The notes: generated from the letters alone by a model not told the origin. A DNA stretch of 64,000 nt from Legionella steigerwaltii (GCF_001468065.1 NZ_LNYZ01000013.1:489118-553117); one strand, 5' to 3'. Positions 34,286 to 44,575 are shown, counted from the first letter of the stretch. Program-made: numbers and translations.

Positions 34286-35908
34286 ATGTCAAACGAAATA
34301 GAAGTTAAGATTCCTGATATTGGTGGAGCTACTCAAGTTGATGTGATTGAAATTATGGTTCATGTTGGGGATCAAATCGAAGTTGATACACCACTTATTA
34401 CTTTGGAATCAGATAAAGCCAGCATGGAAATTCCTTCTCCTGTTGCAGGAAAAATCACAAAACTGAAAGTTAAAGTAGGAGATAAGGTTTCTGAAGGAGA
34501 CGTAATTCTTTTAGCCACTGTTGAATATAAATCAGAAACTGAGAAAAAAAGTGAGCCAGAGACTCCTAAAAGCGACACAACAAAAAAAGCAGAAGATAAA
34601 CCTCAAGTTGAGCAAGAAAAAAAATCAGAACGAGTAAAAGAGATTAAGATACCCGATATTGGTGGTGCAACAAAAGTCGATGTGATCGAGATTATGGTAC
34701 AAGTAGGCGATCAAATTGAAGTTGATACCCCGCTTATTACTTTGGAATCGGAAAAAGCCAGCATGGATATCCCTTCACCTGTGGCAGGAAAGGTTACAAA
34801 GCTGAGCGTAAAGGTTGGTGATAAGGTATCAGAAGGCGATGTGATTCTTTTAGCTACTGTAGAAGGTGGGTCTGAAGTAGAGAAAAGTGAATCAACTGTA
34901 AGCAAATCAGAGCAGGTAAATGCTCTTAAGCCCTCGAAATCAGATGAAAACGAACATAAAAAAGAAGAGCTTTCATCTAAACCTGTTCTTGCCAGTACAG
35001 TCGAATCGACAAGAGTAGTCGCTGCTGGTCCTGCTGTAAGACGAATGGCTCGAGAACTTGGGGTCAATTTAGCAGAAGTTGCAGGAACTGGTCGTAAAGA
35101 ACGTATTACTAAAGAAGACATACAGGCTTTTGTGAAAGCACGTCTAAATGAACAACCAGGCTCTGGAGCATTAGGTATACCACCTAATCCAGTAATTGAT
35201 TTTAGCCAGTTTGGTGAAATCGAAACGAAGCCACTCAATAAAATTAAAAGACTTACTGGGGTTAATGTGCATCGCTCATGGATTACAATACCTCATGTAA
35301 CACAATTTGATTCAGCAGACATTACAGATGTGGAGGCATTCAGAAAATCTGAAGCAGAGCATGCAAAAGAAAAAGGTTATAAGCTCACGTTGCTTGCATT
35401 TGTTTGTGCTGTAGTAAGCAAAGCATTAAAAACATTTCCTCAATTTAATGCATCTTTAGATGCTACAGGTGCTAATCTTGTTTATAAAAAATATTGCAAT
35501 GTAGGAATTGCCGTAGAAACACCAAATGGTTTGGTTGTTCCAGTAATAAAAAACGTCGACACGTTAAGCGTTGCTGAAATTGCAATCGAAATGACGCGCT
35601 TAAGCACCAAAGCACGAGATAAAGGTTTAATGCCAGCAGATATGAACGGTGGATGTTTTACTATTTCCAGTCTAGGAGGAATTGGTGGCACATCATTTAC
35701 ACCCATAGTGAATAGTCCTGAAGTAGCGATCCTTGGGTTGTCTCGTTCTGAAATAAAACCTGTATATCAAAATGGCTCGTTTCAACCAAGGTTAATGTTG
35801 CCGTTGTCTCTATCCTATGATCATCGAGTTATTGATGGTGCTGAAGCAGCGCGTTTTACTCGTTTTATTTGTGATTGCTTAAGCGATATAAGACGAATTT
35901 TATTGTAG
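34286..35908 (+). CDS. aceF: Pyruvate dehydrogenase E2 (dihydrolipoamide acetyltransferase)
   Basis: The protein has 540 residues. It has two lipoyl domains, with lipoylated lysines in TLESDKASMEIP and TLESEKASMDIP, joined by charged Glu/Lys/Ser linkers. An E3/E1-binding domain follows (AAGPAVRRMARELGVNL), then the trimer-forming catalytic domain with SYDHRVIDGAEAARF (catalytic His and Asp). E. coli has three lipoyl domains; two is common elsewhere. GAGGAAAG precedes the ATG at 34286; an upstream TTG at 34274 is not needed. The two lipoyl copies also show as a direct repeat in the DNA (about 34297-34530 and 34640-34870). Confidence 0.97.
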   Translation: MSNEIEVKIPDIGGATQVDVIEIMVHVGDQIEVDTPLITLESDKASMEIPSPVAGKITKLKVKVGDKVSEGDVILLATVEYKSETEKKSEPETPKSDTTKKAEDKPQVEQEKKSERVKEIKIPDIGGATKVDVIEIMVQVGDQIEVDTPLITLESEKASMDIPSPVAGKVTKLSVKVGDKVSEGDVILLATVEGGSEVEKSESTVSKSEQVNALKPSKSDENEHKKEELSSKPVLASTVESTRVVAAGPAVRRMARELGVNLAEVAGTGRKERITKEDIQAFVKARLNEQPGSGALGIPPNPVIDFSQFGEIETKPLNKIKRLTGVNVHRSWITIPHVTQFDSADITDVEAFRKSEAEHAKEKGYKLTLLAFVCAVVSKALKTFPQFNASLDATGANLVYKKYCNVGIAVETPNGLVVPVIKNVDTLSVAEIAIEMTRLSTKARDKGLMPADMNGGCFTISSLGGIGGTSFTPIVNSPEVAILGLSRSEIKPVYQNGSFQPRLMLPLSLSYDHRVIDGAEAARFTRFICDCLSDIRRILL

Positions 35909-35943
35909 TTTTTTTTATAATATCTAATTAAAGAGGCTTGTAA

Positions 35944-37374
35944 ATGGCTAATAAAATAAAGACAGATGTCGTTGTATTAGGAAGTGGCCCTGGTGGATAC
36001 ACAGCGGCGTTTAGAGCAGCGGACTTAGGAAAAAAAGTAGTTTTGGTGGAACGTTATGATTCACTAGGTGGTGTTTGTTTAAATGTGGGCTGTATCCCTT
36101 CTAAGGCATTGCTGCACATTGCAAAAGTTGTTGAAGAAGCTCATGAAATGTCTGATCAGGGTGTTAGCTTTGGCAAACCCAAACTGGATAATAAAAAAAT
36201 TGTTGCATGGAAAAACTCAGTTGTTTCCAAATTAACAGGTGGTTTAAAAGCCCTATCAAAACAACGTAAGGTTGAAGTAGTTACTGGGGTAGGTAAGTTT
36301 TCAGGTTCACATCAAATAACTGTTGCTACTAAAGATGGTTCAGTTGACGTTGAGTTCGAAAATGCAATCATTGCTGTAGGTTCTGAATCCATCAATTTAC
36401 CCTTTATTCCTGAAGACAAACGTATTTTTAGTTCAACAGGTGCGTTAGAGCTGGCTGATATTAAAGGCAATTTATTGGTTTTGGGTGGAGGCATTATTGG
36501 TCTGGAAATGGCCACAGTTTATTCAGCTCTAGGTGTTGATGTAACCGTAGTTGAGTTTATGGATCAATTGATTCCAGGCGCAGATTTAGATTTGGTTAAT
36601 GTTTTGCAAAAACGCTTGCAGACGAAAGGAGTCAAATGCCTTTTGAAAACCAAAGTAACAGCTGTAGAAGCAAAAAAAGACGGTATCTATGTTTCTATGG
36701 AAGGCGAACATGCAACGGACAAACCCCTTTGCTTCCAACAAGTTCTTGTTTCAGTTGGTAGAAAACCCAATGGTGGGGCAATTGATGCAGAAAAAGCTGG
36801 GGTAAAAGTTGATGAACGAGGTTTTATTAAAGTAGATAATCAACAAAGAACGAATGTGTCGCATATCTTTGCTATTGGTGATGTCGTTGGACAACCAATG
36901 TTAGCGCATAAAGCAATTCCTGAAGGTAAAGTTGCTGCAGAAGTTATTGCAGGCAAAAAACATTATTTTGATCCCAAATGTATTGCCAGCGTTGCTTATA
37001 CCGATCCAGAGATTGCTTGGACGGGTTTAACTGAAAAAGAAGCTAAAGAAAAAAATATTCGTTATGAAAAAGCTACATTTCCTTGGGCTGCGAGTGGTCG
37101 TGCTCTCAGTATGGGGCGAGAGGAAGGAATGACTAAATTGTTATTTTGTCCAGATTCTAATCGAATATTAGGCGCAGGAATAGTGGGGATTAATGCAGGT
37201 GATTTAATCGCTGAGACATCATTAGCTATTGAAATGTGTTGTGATGTTGAAGATATTGCCCTAACAATACATCCTCATCCGACACTTTCAGAAACTATTG
37301 CTCAAGCTGCAGAGGCGTTTGAAGGAACGATAACGGATCTTTATTTGCCAAAAAAGAAAAAAAATACTGAATAA
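35944..37374 (+). CDS. lpdA: Dihydrolipoamide dehydrogenase (E3)
   Basis: The protein has 476 residues. The FAD site is VVVLGSGPGGYTAAFRAADL, the redox disulfide is GGVCLNVGCIPSKAL, the NAD site is LLVLGGGIIGLEMATVY, and the C-terminal His/Glu pair is in HPHPTLSETIAQAAE. It re-oxidises the lipoyl groups of E2 and also serves other 2-oxoacid dehydrogenases and glycine cleavage. It is the last gene of aceE-aceF-lpdA. Just after the stop lies a small hairpin derived from a REP-like repeat. Confidence 0.98.
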   Translation: MANKIKTDVVVLGSGPGGYTAAFRAADLGKKVVLVERYDSLGGVCLNVGCIPSKALLHIAKVVEEAHEMSDQGVSFGKPKLDNKKIVAWKNSVVSKLTGGLKALSKQRKVEVVTGVGKFSGSHQITVATKDGSVDVEFENAIIAVGSESINLPFIPEDKRIFSSTGALELADIKGNLLVLGGGIIGLEMATVYSALGVDVTVVEFMDQLIPGADLDLVNVLQKRLQTKGVKCLLKTKVTAVEAKKDGIYVSMEGEHATDKPLCFQQVLVSVGRKPNGGAIDAEKAGVKVDERGFIKVDNQQRTNVSHIFAIGDVVGQPMLAHKAIPEGKVAAEVIAGKKHYFDPKCIASVAYTDPEIAWTGLTEKEAKEKNIRYEKATFPWAASGRALSMGREEGMTKLLFCPDSNRILGAGIVGINAGDLIAETSLAIEMCCDVEDIALTIHPHPTLSETIAQAAEAFEGTITDLYLPKKKKNTE

Positions 37375-37390
37375 TAATGATTGAGAGTAA

Positions 37391-37416
37391 TATGTAGCCT
37401 GGGTGCAGGCTACATA
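37391..37416 (+). repeat. REP-like element, copy C (collapsed hairpin)
   Basis: TATGTAGCCTG and CAGGCTACATA form a perfect 11-bp stem with a four-base loop. The outer word TGTAGCCTGGGTGCA is identical to the ends of copy E, but the cores and loop are gone. This suggests an internal deletion of a full element. It is followed by a short T-run (TATTTTTAG) and sits 16 bases after lpdA, so it could work as a weak terminator. Confidence 0.8.
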
Positions 37417-37434
37417 TTTTTAGGAGCAACAGGG

Positions 37435-37905
37435 ATGACATTCAAGATTCGACGCATGACTGAATCAGATATTGATGCAGTTTATGCTATTGAAAAAAAT
37501 GTTCATATAGCTCCTTGGAGTAGAGATATTTTAAGAGACTGTGTACGCGTAGGATATGATTGTCGTGTATTCGAAATGGATGAAGGAAATAACCTATTGG
37601 TCGGTGGTTATATTATTTCTCGACACAGTAACAATTGCTGTCATATTTTAAATTTCTGCATTGCAAGACCTTTTCAATCGAAAGGATATGGACGCCAATT
37701 TTTGCAACAAATACTTCATTCCCTAACTGAATTACAGCATATTGATTATACTATTCTTGAAGTAAGACCTAGCAATAAAGCAGCCTTACACCTCTATGAG
37801 AGCATGGGATTTGAACAAGTAGAAATTAAACCGGGTTACTATGCTGAAGGTAGTAGTGTTGAAGATGCAATTGTATTGAAAAAGAAATTACACATGAAAA
37901 GCTGA
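37435..37905 (+). CDS. rimI: Ribosomal-protein-alanine N-acetyltransferase, RimI-like
   Basis: The protein has 156 residues with a GNAT fold. The acetyl-CoA loop is ARPFQSKGYGRQFL (Q/RxxGxG/A), and EVRPSNKAALHLYESMGFE is the RimI signature with its Asn and Tyr. RimI acetylates the N-terminus of ribosomal protein S18. The ATG at 37435 follows AGGAG. A TTG at 37381 would add 18 residues translated from the repeat hairpin and is rejected. Confidence 0.9.
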   Translation: MTFKIRRMTESDIDAVYAIEKNVHIAPWSRDILRDCVRVGYDCRVFEMDEGNNLLVGGYIISRHSNNCCHILNFCIARPFQSKGYGRQFLQQILHSLTELQHIDYTILEVRPSNKAALHLYESMGFEQVEIKPGYYAEGSSVEDAIVLKKKLHMKS

Positions 37906-38482
37906 AATACAATTAAAAAATTTATAAAAATCATCTGTCAAGACTGTTTTTAAAATTTTTCTTTAGTTAATATATACGACCAACTTTGTAGAACCTTAAA
38001 TTTCCCCATCCTGTGGATAACTTTTTTTAAAAATCAATATTCCCTTTTTGTTTTTTTACTAAAAAATTATACAACTCTTGTACAGAGCGGTATTATCATT
38101 TTTAAGCATAAATATAATGACCTATGATTTATCCACAAAAACTGTGGATAACATTGTGAATAGGGCTATGAATTACTTGATAAATAAGCTCATTTTAAAG
38201 ATGCTTTAAAATCACACAATGATGCGATGTAAGAAATCATTTAATCGGATGAGGAGTAACAAAAAAATATGAGTTAGTTAATAATAGGCAAAGATACTAC
38301 TTTACTTCCTGTGCGGCATAGAAGTGGTGTTAATTTGTACATCATGAATCTTGCCGCGACAAATTTCCATGACAAATATAAATCGCATGTGGTACTCTCT
38401 AAATCTTAAAAATGCAATCATTCCATAACGATTGCAACTGGTTTTCAGATTAATTTAAAGTTTTTTTGTTGAGAATATTTTC
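37906..38482. other. Large AT-rich intergenic region with consensus DnaA boxes
   Basis: These 577 bases hold no credible ORF and no RNA gene I recognise. Three perfect 9-mer DnaA boxes are present: 38012-38020 (minus orientation), 38129-38137 (plus) and 38143-38151 (minus). The latter two are an inverted pair five bases apart. AT-rich runs lie between the first box and this pair. Further on, GCGGCA at 38313-38318 can pair with TGCCGC at 38352-38357. The rlmD promoter should lie in the last part. Confidence 0.6.
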
Positions 38483-39817
38483 ATGAGAAGAGCAAAATCC
38501 AAACAAAATCCTACCCCACAAACTGCTCCAATCGATAATTTAAGCCATGATGGAAAAGGCATTGCACGCATTCAAGGTAAGGCAACTTTTATTCAAGGTG
38601 CTTTGCCAGGTGAACTCGTAGAGTTTCAATATAAGAGAATTAAAAAAGATTTTGATGAAGGTCTCTTACTTAAGGTACTTAAGCCATCTTCCTTACGGGT
38701 AGAACCTAAGTGCCCTCATTATTCAATGTGTGGCGGTTGCTCATTACAACATATGAGTGAAGAAGAACAAATTCATTTTAAACAGGAGCAATTGTTGGAT
38801 TTGTTATCACGTTATGGGCATACCAAACCACAAACTGTGTTATTACCTTTAGTTTCTGGCTATTGGAATTACAGAAATAAAGCACGATTAAGCGTACGTT
38901 ATGTTGAGAAAAAGCAAGCCTCTATGGTGGGATTTAGAGAGCGTAATAACCCTCGATACATTACAGAGATTACCCAATGTCCTGTTTTAAATGCAAAACT
39001 TGATGCGGATATTATTCCATTAAGACAACTAATTGATTCGATGCAAGACAAACATTGTATTGCACAAATCGAGGTTGCTGCAGGCGACGAGGAAGTCGCA
39101 CTTATTTTCCGGAATTTAACTCCTTTAAATCCTGATGATGAATTAGAAATTCAAAAATTTGCGAAAGACTACCAATATAAAATTTTTCTGCAACCCGGTG
39201 GGCCTGACACTGTTTATTGTTTTTTTCCACCTAACTCCAGTGAGTATCTAACGTACAAATTACCAGATTATCAAATTACTTTTTCATTTCATCCAACCGA
39301 TTTTACACAAGTTAATTCTGCATTAAATCGCTCCATGGTATCGCAAGCAATTCAACTAATGGACTTAAAAAGTACAGATATAGTGCTAGACTTATTTTGT
39401 GGGTTGGGAAATTTTTCACTTCCAATGGCTCAATTTTGTGCCAAAGTACTGGGTGTTGAAGGTAGTAAGACTATGGTTGAAAGAGCATATATGAATGCAA
39501 AATTAAACCATATTCAAAATGTAGATTTTTATGCTGCAAATTTGGATGATGTTAATGAAGTAAAGAAACTGGTTCAGCAACCTTGCAATAAAGTATTAAT
39601 TGACCCGCCTCGATCAGGCGCGCTTGAAATTGTGAAACAAATTGATGCACTAAATCCAGAGCGTATTGTTTATGTATCGTGTAATCCCGTAACATTAGCA
39701 CGAGATACAGATATATTAGTCAATCAAAAAGGCTATACGTTGATAAAAGCAGGAGTAATGGATATGTTTCCTCATACTGCCCATGTTGAGTCGATAGCGT
39801 TATTTGAAAAAGGATAA
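38483..39817 (+). CDS. rlmD: 23S rRNA (uracil-1939-C5)-methyltransferase
   Basis: The protein has 444 residues. It has an N-terminal TRAM domain ([28 protein letters not shown] region), the [4Fe-4S] cysteines in [15 protein letters not shown] plus a later Cys (TQCPVL), SAM-binding [15 protein letters not shown], and the catalytic region LIDPPRSGA and [12 protein letters not shown]. This is RlmD (RumA). relA follows five bases downstream, the same rumA-relA order as in E. coli. Confidence 0.96.
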   Translation: MRRAKSKQNPTPQTAPIDNLSHDGKGIARIQGKATFIQGALPGELVEFQYKRIKKDFDEGLLLKVLKPSSLRVEPKCPHYSMCGGCSLQHMSEEEQIHFKQEQLLDLLSRYGHTKPQTVLLPLVSGYWNYRNKARLSVRYVEKKQASMVGFRERNNPRYITEITQCPVLNAKLDADIIPLRQLIDSMQDKHCIAQIEVAAGDEEVALIFRNLTPLNPDDELEIQKFAKDYQYKIFLQPGGPDTVYCFFPPNSSEYLTYKLPDYQITFSFHPTDFTQVNSALNRSMVSQAIQLMDLKSTDIVLDLFCGLGNFSLPMAQFCAKVLGVEGSKTMVERAYMNAKLNHIQNVDFYAANLDDVNEVKKLVQQPCNKVLIDPPRSGALEIVKQIDALNPERIVYVSCNPVTLARDTDILVNQKGYTLIKAGVMDMFPHTAHVESIALFEKG

Positions 39818-39822
39818 AACTC

Positions 39823-42027
39823 ATGGTTAGAGTAAAAGATACTGTTCCATTATGCGAAGACGGAAGCATAGATGTCGATTTATGGCTTCATCAGTTAGGC
39901 GCAAAGGGTTATTTGGAGAATCTTGAACTCATACGTAGTGCATGCACTCTAAGTCAGCTTGCAGGCCAAGAGCACGCTACAGAAACAGGCCAATCTTGTT
40001 TGCAACAAGGGTTGATTATGGCTGATTTGCTTGCAGATCTTGAGGTCGACCCAGAAACACTGGCAGCCGCGATTATTTTTGAAAATGTGCATTATGCAGA
40101 TCTGTCTATTGATGATGTTGCGGAGCAATTAGGCCCTAATATTGCGAAACTCGTGAAGGGCATCGAGCGCATGAGTGCCATGCACAGTTTTCAGGGATTA
40201 AATAAATACCCACAAAATAAGCAACAGATCGATAATATTCGAAAAATGTTATTGGCTATGGTGGATGATGTTCGGGCTGTATTAATTAAGCTTGCTGAAC
40301 GTTTGTGCGTTTTAAGAACTGCCACTCATTTATCAGAAGAGTTACGCAAACAATTAGCTACAGAGGCAATGGAAATTTATGCTCCACTAGCAAACAGGCT
40401 GGGGATAGGGGCGATTAAATGGGAAATGGAGGATTTGGCTTTTCGCCATCTACATCCTGAAGATTATAAAGCGATTGCCAAAGGTTTAAAATCCAAACGA
40501 TTAGAGCGGGATAACTTTGTTAATACTATTGTTGCCCAGCTGAATGAACAGATTAAAGCAAGTGGAATAGATCATTTTGCTGTTTACGGGCGTTCAAAAC
40601 ACATTCATAGTATTTATAAAAAAATGACGCGTAAGAATGTATCGCTTGATGAAATTTATGATGCTACAGCGGTGCGTGTCCTTGTTGATACCAAGCCACA
40701 GTGTTATGAAGTTTTAGGTATGGTACATACACTTTGGAAACAAATTCCTGCTGAATTTGATGATTATATTATCAATCCTAAAGCAAATGGTTATCAATCT
40801 TTGCATACAGCAGTTAAAGGACCCGAAGGTAGAGTTTTTGAAGTACAAATAAGAACATTTCTTATGCATGATTTGGCAGAAATGGGGGTCGCCGCACATT
40901 GGAAATATAAAGAAGGTGGTTTTAAACAGAAACAAAGCCATGAGCGTAAAATTGAATGGTTACGAGATGTATTGGCTTGGCACCGGGAAATGGCAAGTAA
41001 TAAGGGTGTTCCTGAAAGCACAACCACAGAGTTCCTTGAAGATAGAGTTTATGTTTTTACTCCTGATGGGGATGTTCTCGACTTACCTCAAGGTGTAACA
41101 CCTTTAGATTTTGCATATCACGTACACAGTGATTTAGGACATCGATGTCGTGGTGCCCGTATCAATGGTCATATCGTACCGCTGACTTATCAACTAAAAA
41201 CAGGAGATAAGGTAGAGGTTTTGACTGGAAAGGAAATTAAACCTTCTCGTGATTGGATTAACCCCCACTTAAATTATCTCAAAACATCACGAGCTAAGGC
41301 CAAGGTATTGCATTGGTTTAAAATGCAAGATTATGATCGAAACATTCAGGATGGACGAGAATTATTAGACAAAGAATTAAAATCTTTAGGGATAAAATCC
41401 GATAAGCTTAATGAAGTTACCGCGGCGTTGCATTTCAAAAAGCTTGATGATCTGTATGCAAATCTTGGACGTGGTGATATTAAGATAGGGCAAATTGTCA
41501 GTAAGCTTGCCCCGCCGTCTACTTCAGAGCTTAATCTTGAACGATTTGTTAGATCTCAGGCAAAACCGGAAATTACAGGCAGTGATCTACGTATTGAAGG
41601 GGTCGGTAACCTATTAACCTTTATGGCTCGATGCTGCCAACCGGTCCCAGGTGATCCGGTGATTGGCTACATCACTATAGGACGCGGCGTATCAGTACAT
41701 AGACAAGACTGTCCTAACATTATTCATGCGAGTGAACGACAAAAACAACGTTTCTTGCAAGTCACTTGGGGTAGTGCTACACGAGAAAACTATGTGGTGG
41801 ATATTTTAATCAAGGCTTTTGACCGTTCTGAACTTTTAAAAGATGTCACTTCGTTACTTGCTAATGAAAAAGCACATGTCTATGCCCTGCAAACGCAAAG
41901 TAATAAACAGGAAAACATGGCCTACATTACATTAACTGTAGATGTTGATGGTCTAAATAGTCTATCTCGATTATTAACAAAATTAGAGCAAATTCCTAAT
42001 GTGCTTGAGGCAAGAAGACAATTATAA
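39823..42027 (+). CDS. relA: (p)ppGpp synthetase RelA
   Basis: The protein has 734 residues and the domain order pseudo-hydrolase (about 50-200), synthetase (about 240-370, GRSKHIHSIYKKM, INPKANGYQSLHTAV, EVQIRTFLMHDLAEMG), TGS (about 405-470, VYVFTPDGDVLDLP), helical, zinc-finger-like (ARCCQPVPGDPVIGYI with HRQDCPN) and ACT. The HD hydrolase motif is replaced by FENVHYADL, so it should only make the alarmone, as RelA does on stalled ribosomes. In Legionella ppGpp triggers the transmissive phase. It is coupled to rlmD by a five-base gap. Confidence 0.96.
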   Translation: MVRVKDTVPLCEDGSIDVDLWLHQLGAKGYLENLELIRSACTLSQLAGQEHATETGQSCLQQGLIMADLLADLEVDPETLAAAIIFENVHYADLSIDDVAEQLGPNIAKLVKGIERMSAMHSFQGLNKYPQNKQQIDNIRKMLLAMVDDVRAVLIKLAERLCVLRTATHLSEELRKQLATEAMEIYAPLANRLGIGAIKWEMEDLAFRHLHPEDYKAIAKGLKSKRLERDNFVNTIVAQLNEQIKASGIDHFAVYGRSKHIHSIYKKMTRKNVSLDEIYDATAVRVLVDTKPQCYEVLGMVHTLWKQIPAEFDDYIINPKANGYQSLHTAVKGPEGRVFEVQIRTFLMHDLAEMGVAAHWKYKEGGFKQKQSHERKIEWLRDVLAWHREMASNKGVPESTTTEFLEDRVYVFTPDGDVLDLPQGVTPLDFAYHVHSDLGHRCRGARINGHIVPLTYQLKTGDKVEVLTGKEIKPSRDWINPHLNYLKTSRAKAKVLHWFKMQDYDRNIQDGRELLDKELKSLGIKSDKLNEVTAALHFKKLDDLYANLGRGDIKIGQIVSKLAPPSTSELNLERFVRSQAKPEITGSDLRIEGVGNLLTFMARCCQPVPGDPVIGYITIGRGVSVHRQDCPNIIHASERQKQRFLQVTWGSATRENYVVDILIKAFDRSELLKDVTSLLANEKAHVYALQTQSNKQENMAYITLTVDVDGLNSLSRLLTKLEQIPNVLEARRQL

Positions 42028-42094
42028 TCTATCGTTAAAAGGGGACGGACCTCGTGGGGTCCATCCCTGAGGATCTCCCATTCATGTCAGAAAT

Positions 42095-42126
42095 CCCGGG
42101 TTCCGCTGCGCTGCACCCAGGCTACA
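42095..42126. repeat. REP-like element, copy D (single arm)
   Basis: Only the right arm is present, identical over its 32 bases to the right arm of copy E (inner CCCGGGTTCC, outer CCCAGGCTACA). In place of the left arm is an unrelated hairpin at about 42043-42067 (GGGACGGACC facing GGTCCATCCC, one mismatch). The half element lies between the convergent relA and Mth938-like genes. Confidence 0.85.
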
Positions 42127-42142
42127 ATCTGCATTTATACTT

Positions 42143-42511
42143 CTATTTAAAAATAAATCCTGCAACTACCGCACGATGTTCACTCAATAACACATTATAA
42201 GTACGACATGCTGCACCTACAGACATGCATTCTATACCTATTCGTTGCTGTGTCAGTTGGTTCATAATTGACAGAGGGAGCAGTTTTCCGGTATGTTCAT
42301 GACCAATGATGATAATTTCCGGTTTAAATTGCGTTAATAAGTTCATATAGTGTGCATCAATTTCTTCAATGTCTTTGATTGAGAGATCACTAATGATTTC
42401 TGTTTTAGAAACAATTAAACTGTGTTCATAAACAATGGAATTAATCTGAATTTTGTTATCACTATAAGCTTGCACTGCGTGTTGTTCTGCAGATTCTAAA
42501 TTGATATTCAT
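42143..42511 (-). CDS. Mth938-like (DUF498) domain protein
   Basis: The protein has 122 residues. It has the small alpha/beta fold of the Mth938/NDUFAF3 family: NSIVYEHSLIVSKTEII at the front, PEIIIIGHEHTGKLLP (the conserved central GTG-like turn), GIECMSVGAACRTYNVL and ERRAVVAGFIFK-like end (HRAVVAGFIFK). The biochemical role in bacteria is unknown. It is a single gene convergent with relA and divergent from alaC. Confidence 0.85.
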   Translation of the reverse strand: MNINLESAEQHAVQAYSDNKIQINSIVYEHSLIVSKTEIISDLSIKDIEEIDAHYMNLLTQFKPEIIIIGHEHTGKLLPLSIMNQLTQQRIGIECMSVGAACRTYNVLLSEHRAVVAGFIFK

Positions 42512-42569
42512 GGTTTAGGGTGTTCAAATGAATTAACGTAGCTGCAATTATACTACAGAGGTCAATATT

Positions 42570-43778
42570 ATGAGTCAATTTCCGCGCATAAAACGTTTAC
42601 CCCCCTATGTTTTTAATACTTTAGCACAATTAAAAACAGAAGCGCGGGCGCGTGGAGAAGATATCATTGATTTTGGAATGGGAAATCCTGATCAACCCAC
42701 ACCACCTCACATTGTAAATAAGTTAATCGAAGCGGTACAAAGGCCAGATACCCATCGTTATTCCATGTCTAAAGGAATACCAAGATTAAGACGAGCTATG
42801 GCTTCCTGGTATCAACGTAACTATGACGTACAGCTAAATAGTGAAACGCAAATATTAGCTACCATTGGTTCGAAAGAGGGGTTGGCGCATCTGGCATTGG
42901 CTATAAGTGGGCCCGGGGATACTGTATTGGTTCCTGATCCAGCGTATCCTATTCATACTTATGGATTTATTATTGCAGGTGCTAATGTAAAACAAATTCC
43001 TCTCATTAATGAAACCCAATTTTTAGCTTCAGTAGAGGATACAATTAATCGAAGTTTGCCCAAGCCCAAAGCATTAGTAATTAATTTTCCTGCTAATCCG
43101 AGTACACACTGTGTAGATTATTCTTTTTTTGAACAAGTAGTTGATTTAGCAAAAAAACATGAAATTTGGGTGATTCATGATTTAGCTTATGCTGATATTG
43201 TCTTTGATGGATATAAAGCGCCTTCAATACTGCAAGTACCAGGTGCTACTGATATTGCAATCGAAACCTATTCAATGTCTAAATCGTATAATATGCCAGG
43301 TTGGCGCGTTGGTTTTGCCTGCGGTAATGAAGAATTGGTTGCTGCGCTTACACGAATTAAGTCTTATTTAGATTACGGTACATTTACACCAATCCAAGTT
43401 GCGGCTATTGCAGCATTAGATGGTCCTGATGACTGCGTGCATGAAATCAGAGCACTGTATGAAAGCAGACGTAATATTCTTTGTGATGGTTTAAATGAGA
43501 TCGGTTGGGAAGTTACCCGACCCAAAGCAACTATGTTCGTTTGGGCGCCTATCCCCGCTCATTATCAACACATGGGTTCACTTGAGTTCAGTAAATACTT
43601 ACTTAAAGAAGCTCATGTTGCTGTATCCCCGGGGATAGGTTTTGGCCAACAAGGCGATAGCTATGTTCGTTTCGGCCTAATAGAAAATAAAGATCGCATG
43701 CGGCAAGCATTACGAAATTTAAAATCATTGTTTCGTAGAGATGGATTAATTAAGGCCGAAGAAACATGCATGTTGTGA
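42570..43778 (+). CDS. alaC: Glutamate-pyruvate aminotransferase (AlaC-type)
   Basis: The protein has 402 residues and is a class I PLP aminotransferase. Signatures are [55 protein letters not shown] and the Schiff-base Lys in [15 protein letters not shown]. The pattern matches AlaC (YfdZ), which makes alanine from pyruvate and glutamate. The last 13 bases overlap the start of the RpfE-like gene. In many gammaproteobacteria alaC is followed by homoserine dehydrogenase, which is not the case here. Confidence 0.9.
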   Translation: MSQFPRIKRLPPYVFNTLAQLKTEARARGEDIIDFGMGNPDQPTPPHIVNKLIEAVQRPDTHRYSMSKGIPRLRRAMASWYQRNYDVQLNSETQILATIGSKEGLAHLALAISGPGDTVLVPDPAYPIHTYGFIIAGANVKQIPLINETQFLASVEDTINRSLPKPKALVINFPANPSTHCVDYSFFEQVVDLAKKHEIWVIHDLAYADIVFDGYKAPSILQVPGATDIAIETYSMSKSYNMPGWRVGFACGNEELVAALTRIKSYLDYGTFTPIQVAAIAALDGPDDCVHEIRALYESRRNILCDGLNEIGWEVTRPKATMFVWAPIPAHYQHMGSLEFSKYLLKEAHVAVSPGIGFGQQGDSYVRFGLIENKDRMRQALRNLKSLFRRDGLIKAEETCML

Positions 43779-44575
43779 TTGACTCAGAGTGTCATTCTAT
43801 CCCTGAACAAGCGGGACTACTCACTGCAGAAGGGAATGTATTGCTCAATTTTTTATTGAGCCTTGGCTATGCTCCTGACAACCCACCTTTTGCTGATTTA
43901 TTAAGACAACATCATCATTTAGAAGGTGAGTGGTTTGTGTTGACTCCCGTTCATTGGGAGGCAACGCATAATGACGCTATGATTGTTACTTTGGCAAGAA
44001 ATTTACAGTTCGAAGAGAGTGAGTCAAGAGCATGGTTTGATCTATTCTCAGAGTATCTGGCGGAAGAAGAAACAACACTTTTTTATCATGATGCTGGAAC
44101 ATGGCTGCTGAGTAATAATAAAAAATATTCTTTAAATGCAAAACCGCCACATCATTTGCTGCATCAATCTTTAATGCCAGAATTAATTCAACTTGACAAT
44201 ACGATGCATTGGCAAAAATTCATCACCGAAAGCCAAATGCTTTTTGCCTCAAGACCTAACCAGTCATTAATTAATGGCTTGTGGGTTTGGGGAAACTCAA
44301 AGCTTGATGAGAAAAAAACAACCAATATTTGTGTTGATGAGCATTTTTTCCCATTTGCACAACTATGTAGTACTCACGTTACTTTGTATCGTCCAGGAAT
44401 AACACTCAAGGACTATCAAATTCTATTACTCTCGGAGTTTTCTAGTCTAAGTGACCAACATCAAGAAGAATTAAAAATGATGCCAGTTCATTGGTATTGG
44501 AATAATACGGCCTACTCGATGAGTACTGGCAGTTGGTACGCTCGTTTATGGAGAAAATTAATTCATGCTTATTAA
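43766..44575 (+). CDS. RpfE-like protein upstream of recJ
   Basis: The protein has 269 residues. It has the features of the RpfE / phosphoglycerate-mutase-related family found next to recJ in many proteobacteria: a [19 protein letters not shown] block and the late [13 protein letters not shown] motif. The middle holds acidic and aromatic residues ([10 protein letters not shown]). No catalytic residues of true phosphoglycerate mutases are apparent, and the function is not known. It overlaps alaC by 13 bases and recJ by 11, so its translation is probably coupled to both. Confidence 0.7.
   Translation: MHVVIDSECHSIPEQAGLLTAEGNVLLNFLLSLGYAPDNPPFADLLRQHHHLEGEWFVLTPVHWEATHNDAMIVTLARNLQFEESESRAWFDLFSEYLAEEETTLFYHDAGTWLLSNNKKYSLNAKPPHHLLHQSLMPELIQLDNTMHWQKFITESQMLFASRPNQSLINGLWVWGNSKLDEKKTTNICVDEHFFPFAQLCSTHVTLYRPGITLKDYQILLLSEFSSLSDQHQEELKMMPVHWYWNNTAYSMSTGSWYARLWRKLIHAY

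Noticed and set aside
34297-34870. Tandem DNA duplication in aceF as a mobile or novel repeat
   Set aside because: It is explained by the two lipoyl domains normal for E2 proteins.
34711-35238. 175-residue open frame on the minus strand inside aceF
   Set aside because: It is the antisense shadow of the lipoyl and linker region. It is Ser/Pro/Leu-rich, has no ribosome site and lies wholly within a certain gene.
37381-37434. N-terminal extension of rimI through a repeat hairpin
   Set aside because: The start would be TTG inside repeat DNA. RimI proteins begin at the position of the ATG at 37435, which has AGGAG upstream.
37906-38482. Chromosomal replication origin
   Set aside because: Three DnaA boxes are suggestive, but dnaA, dnaN, rpmH and mnmG are not nearby and there are fewer boxes than in known origins. 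I report the cluster as a finding only.
39823-42027. RelA HD-domain degeneration as a novelty
   Set aside because: Loss of the hydrolase motif is the usual state of RelA in gammaproteobacteria.
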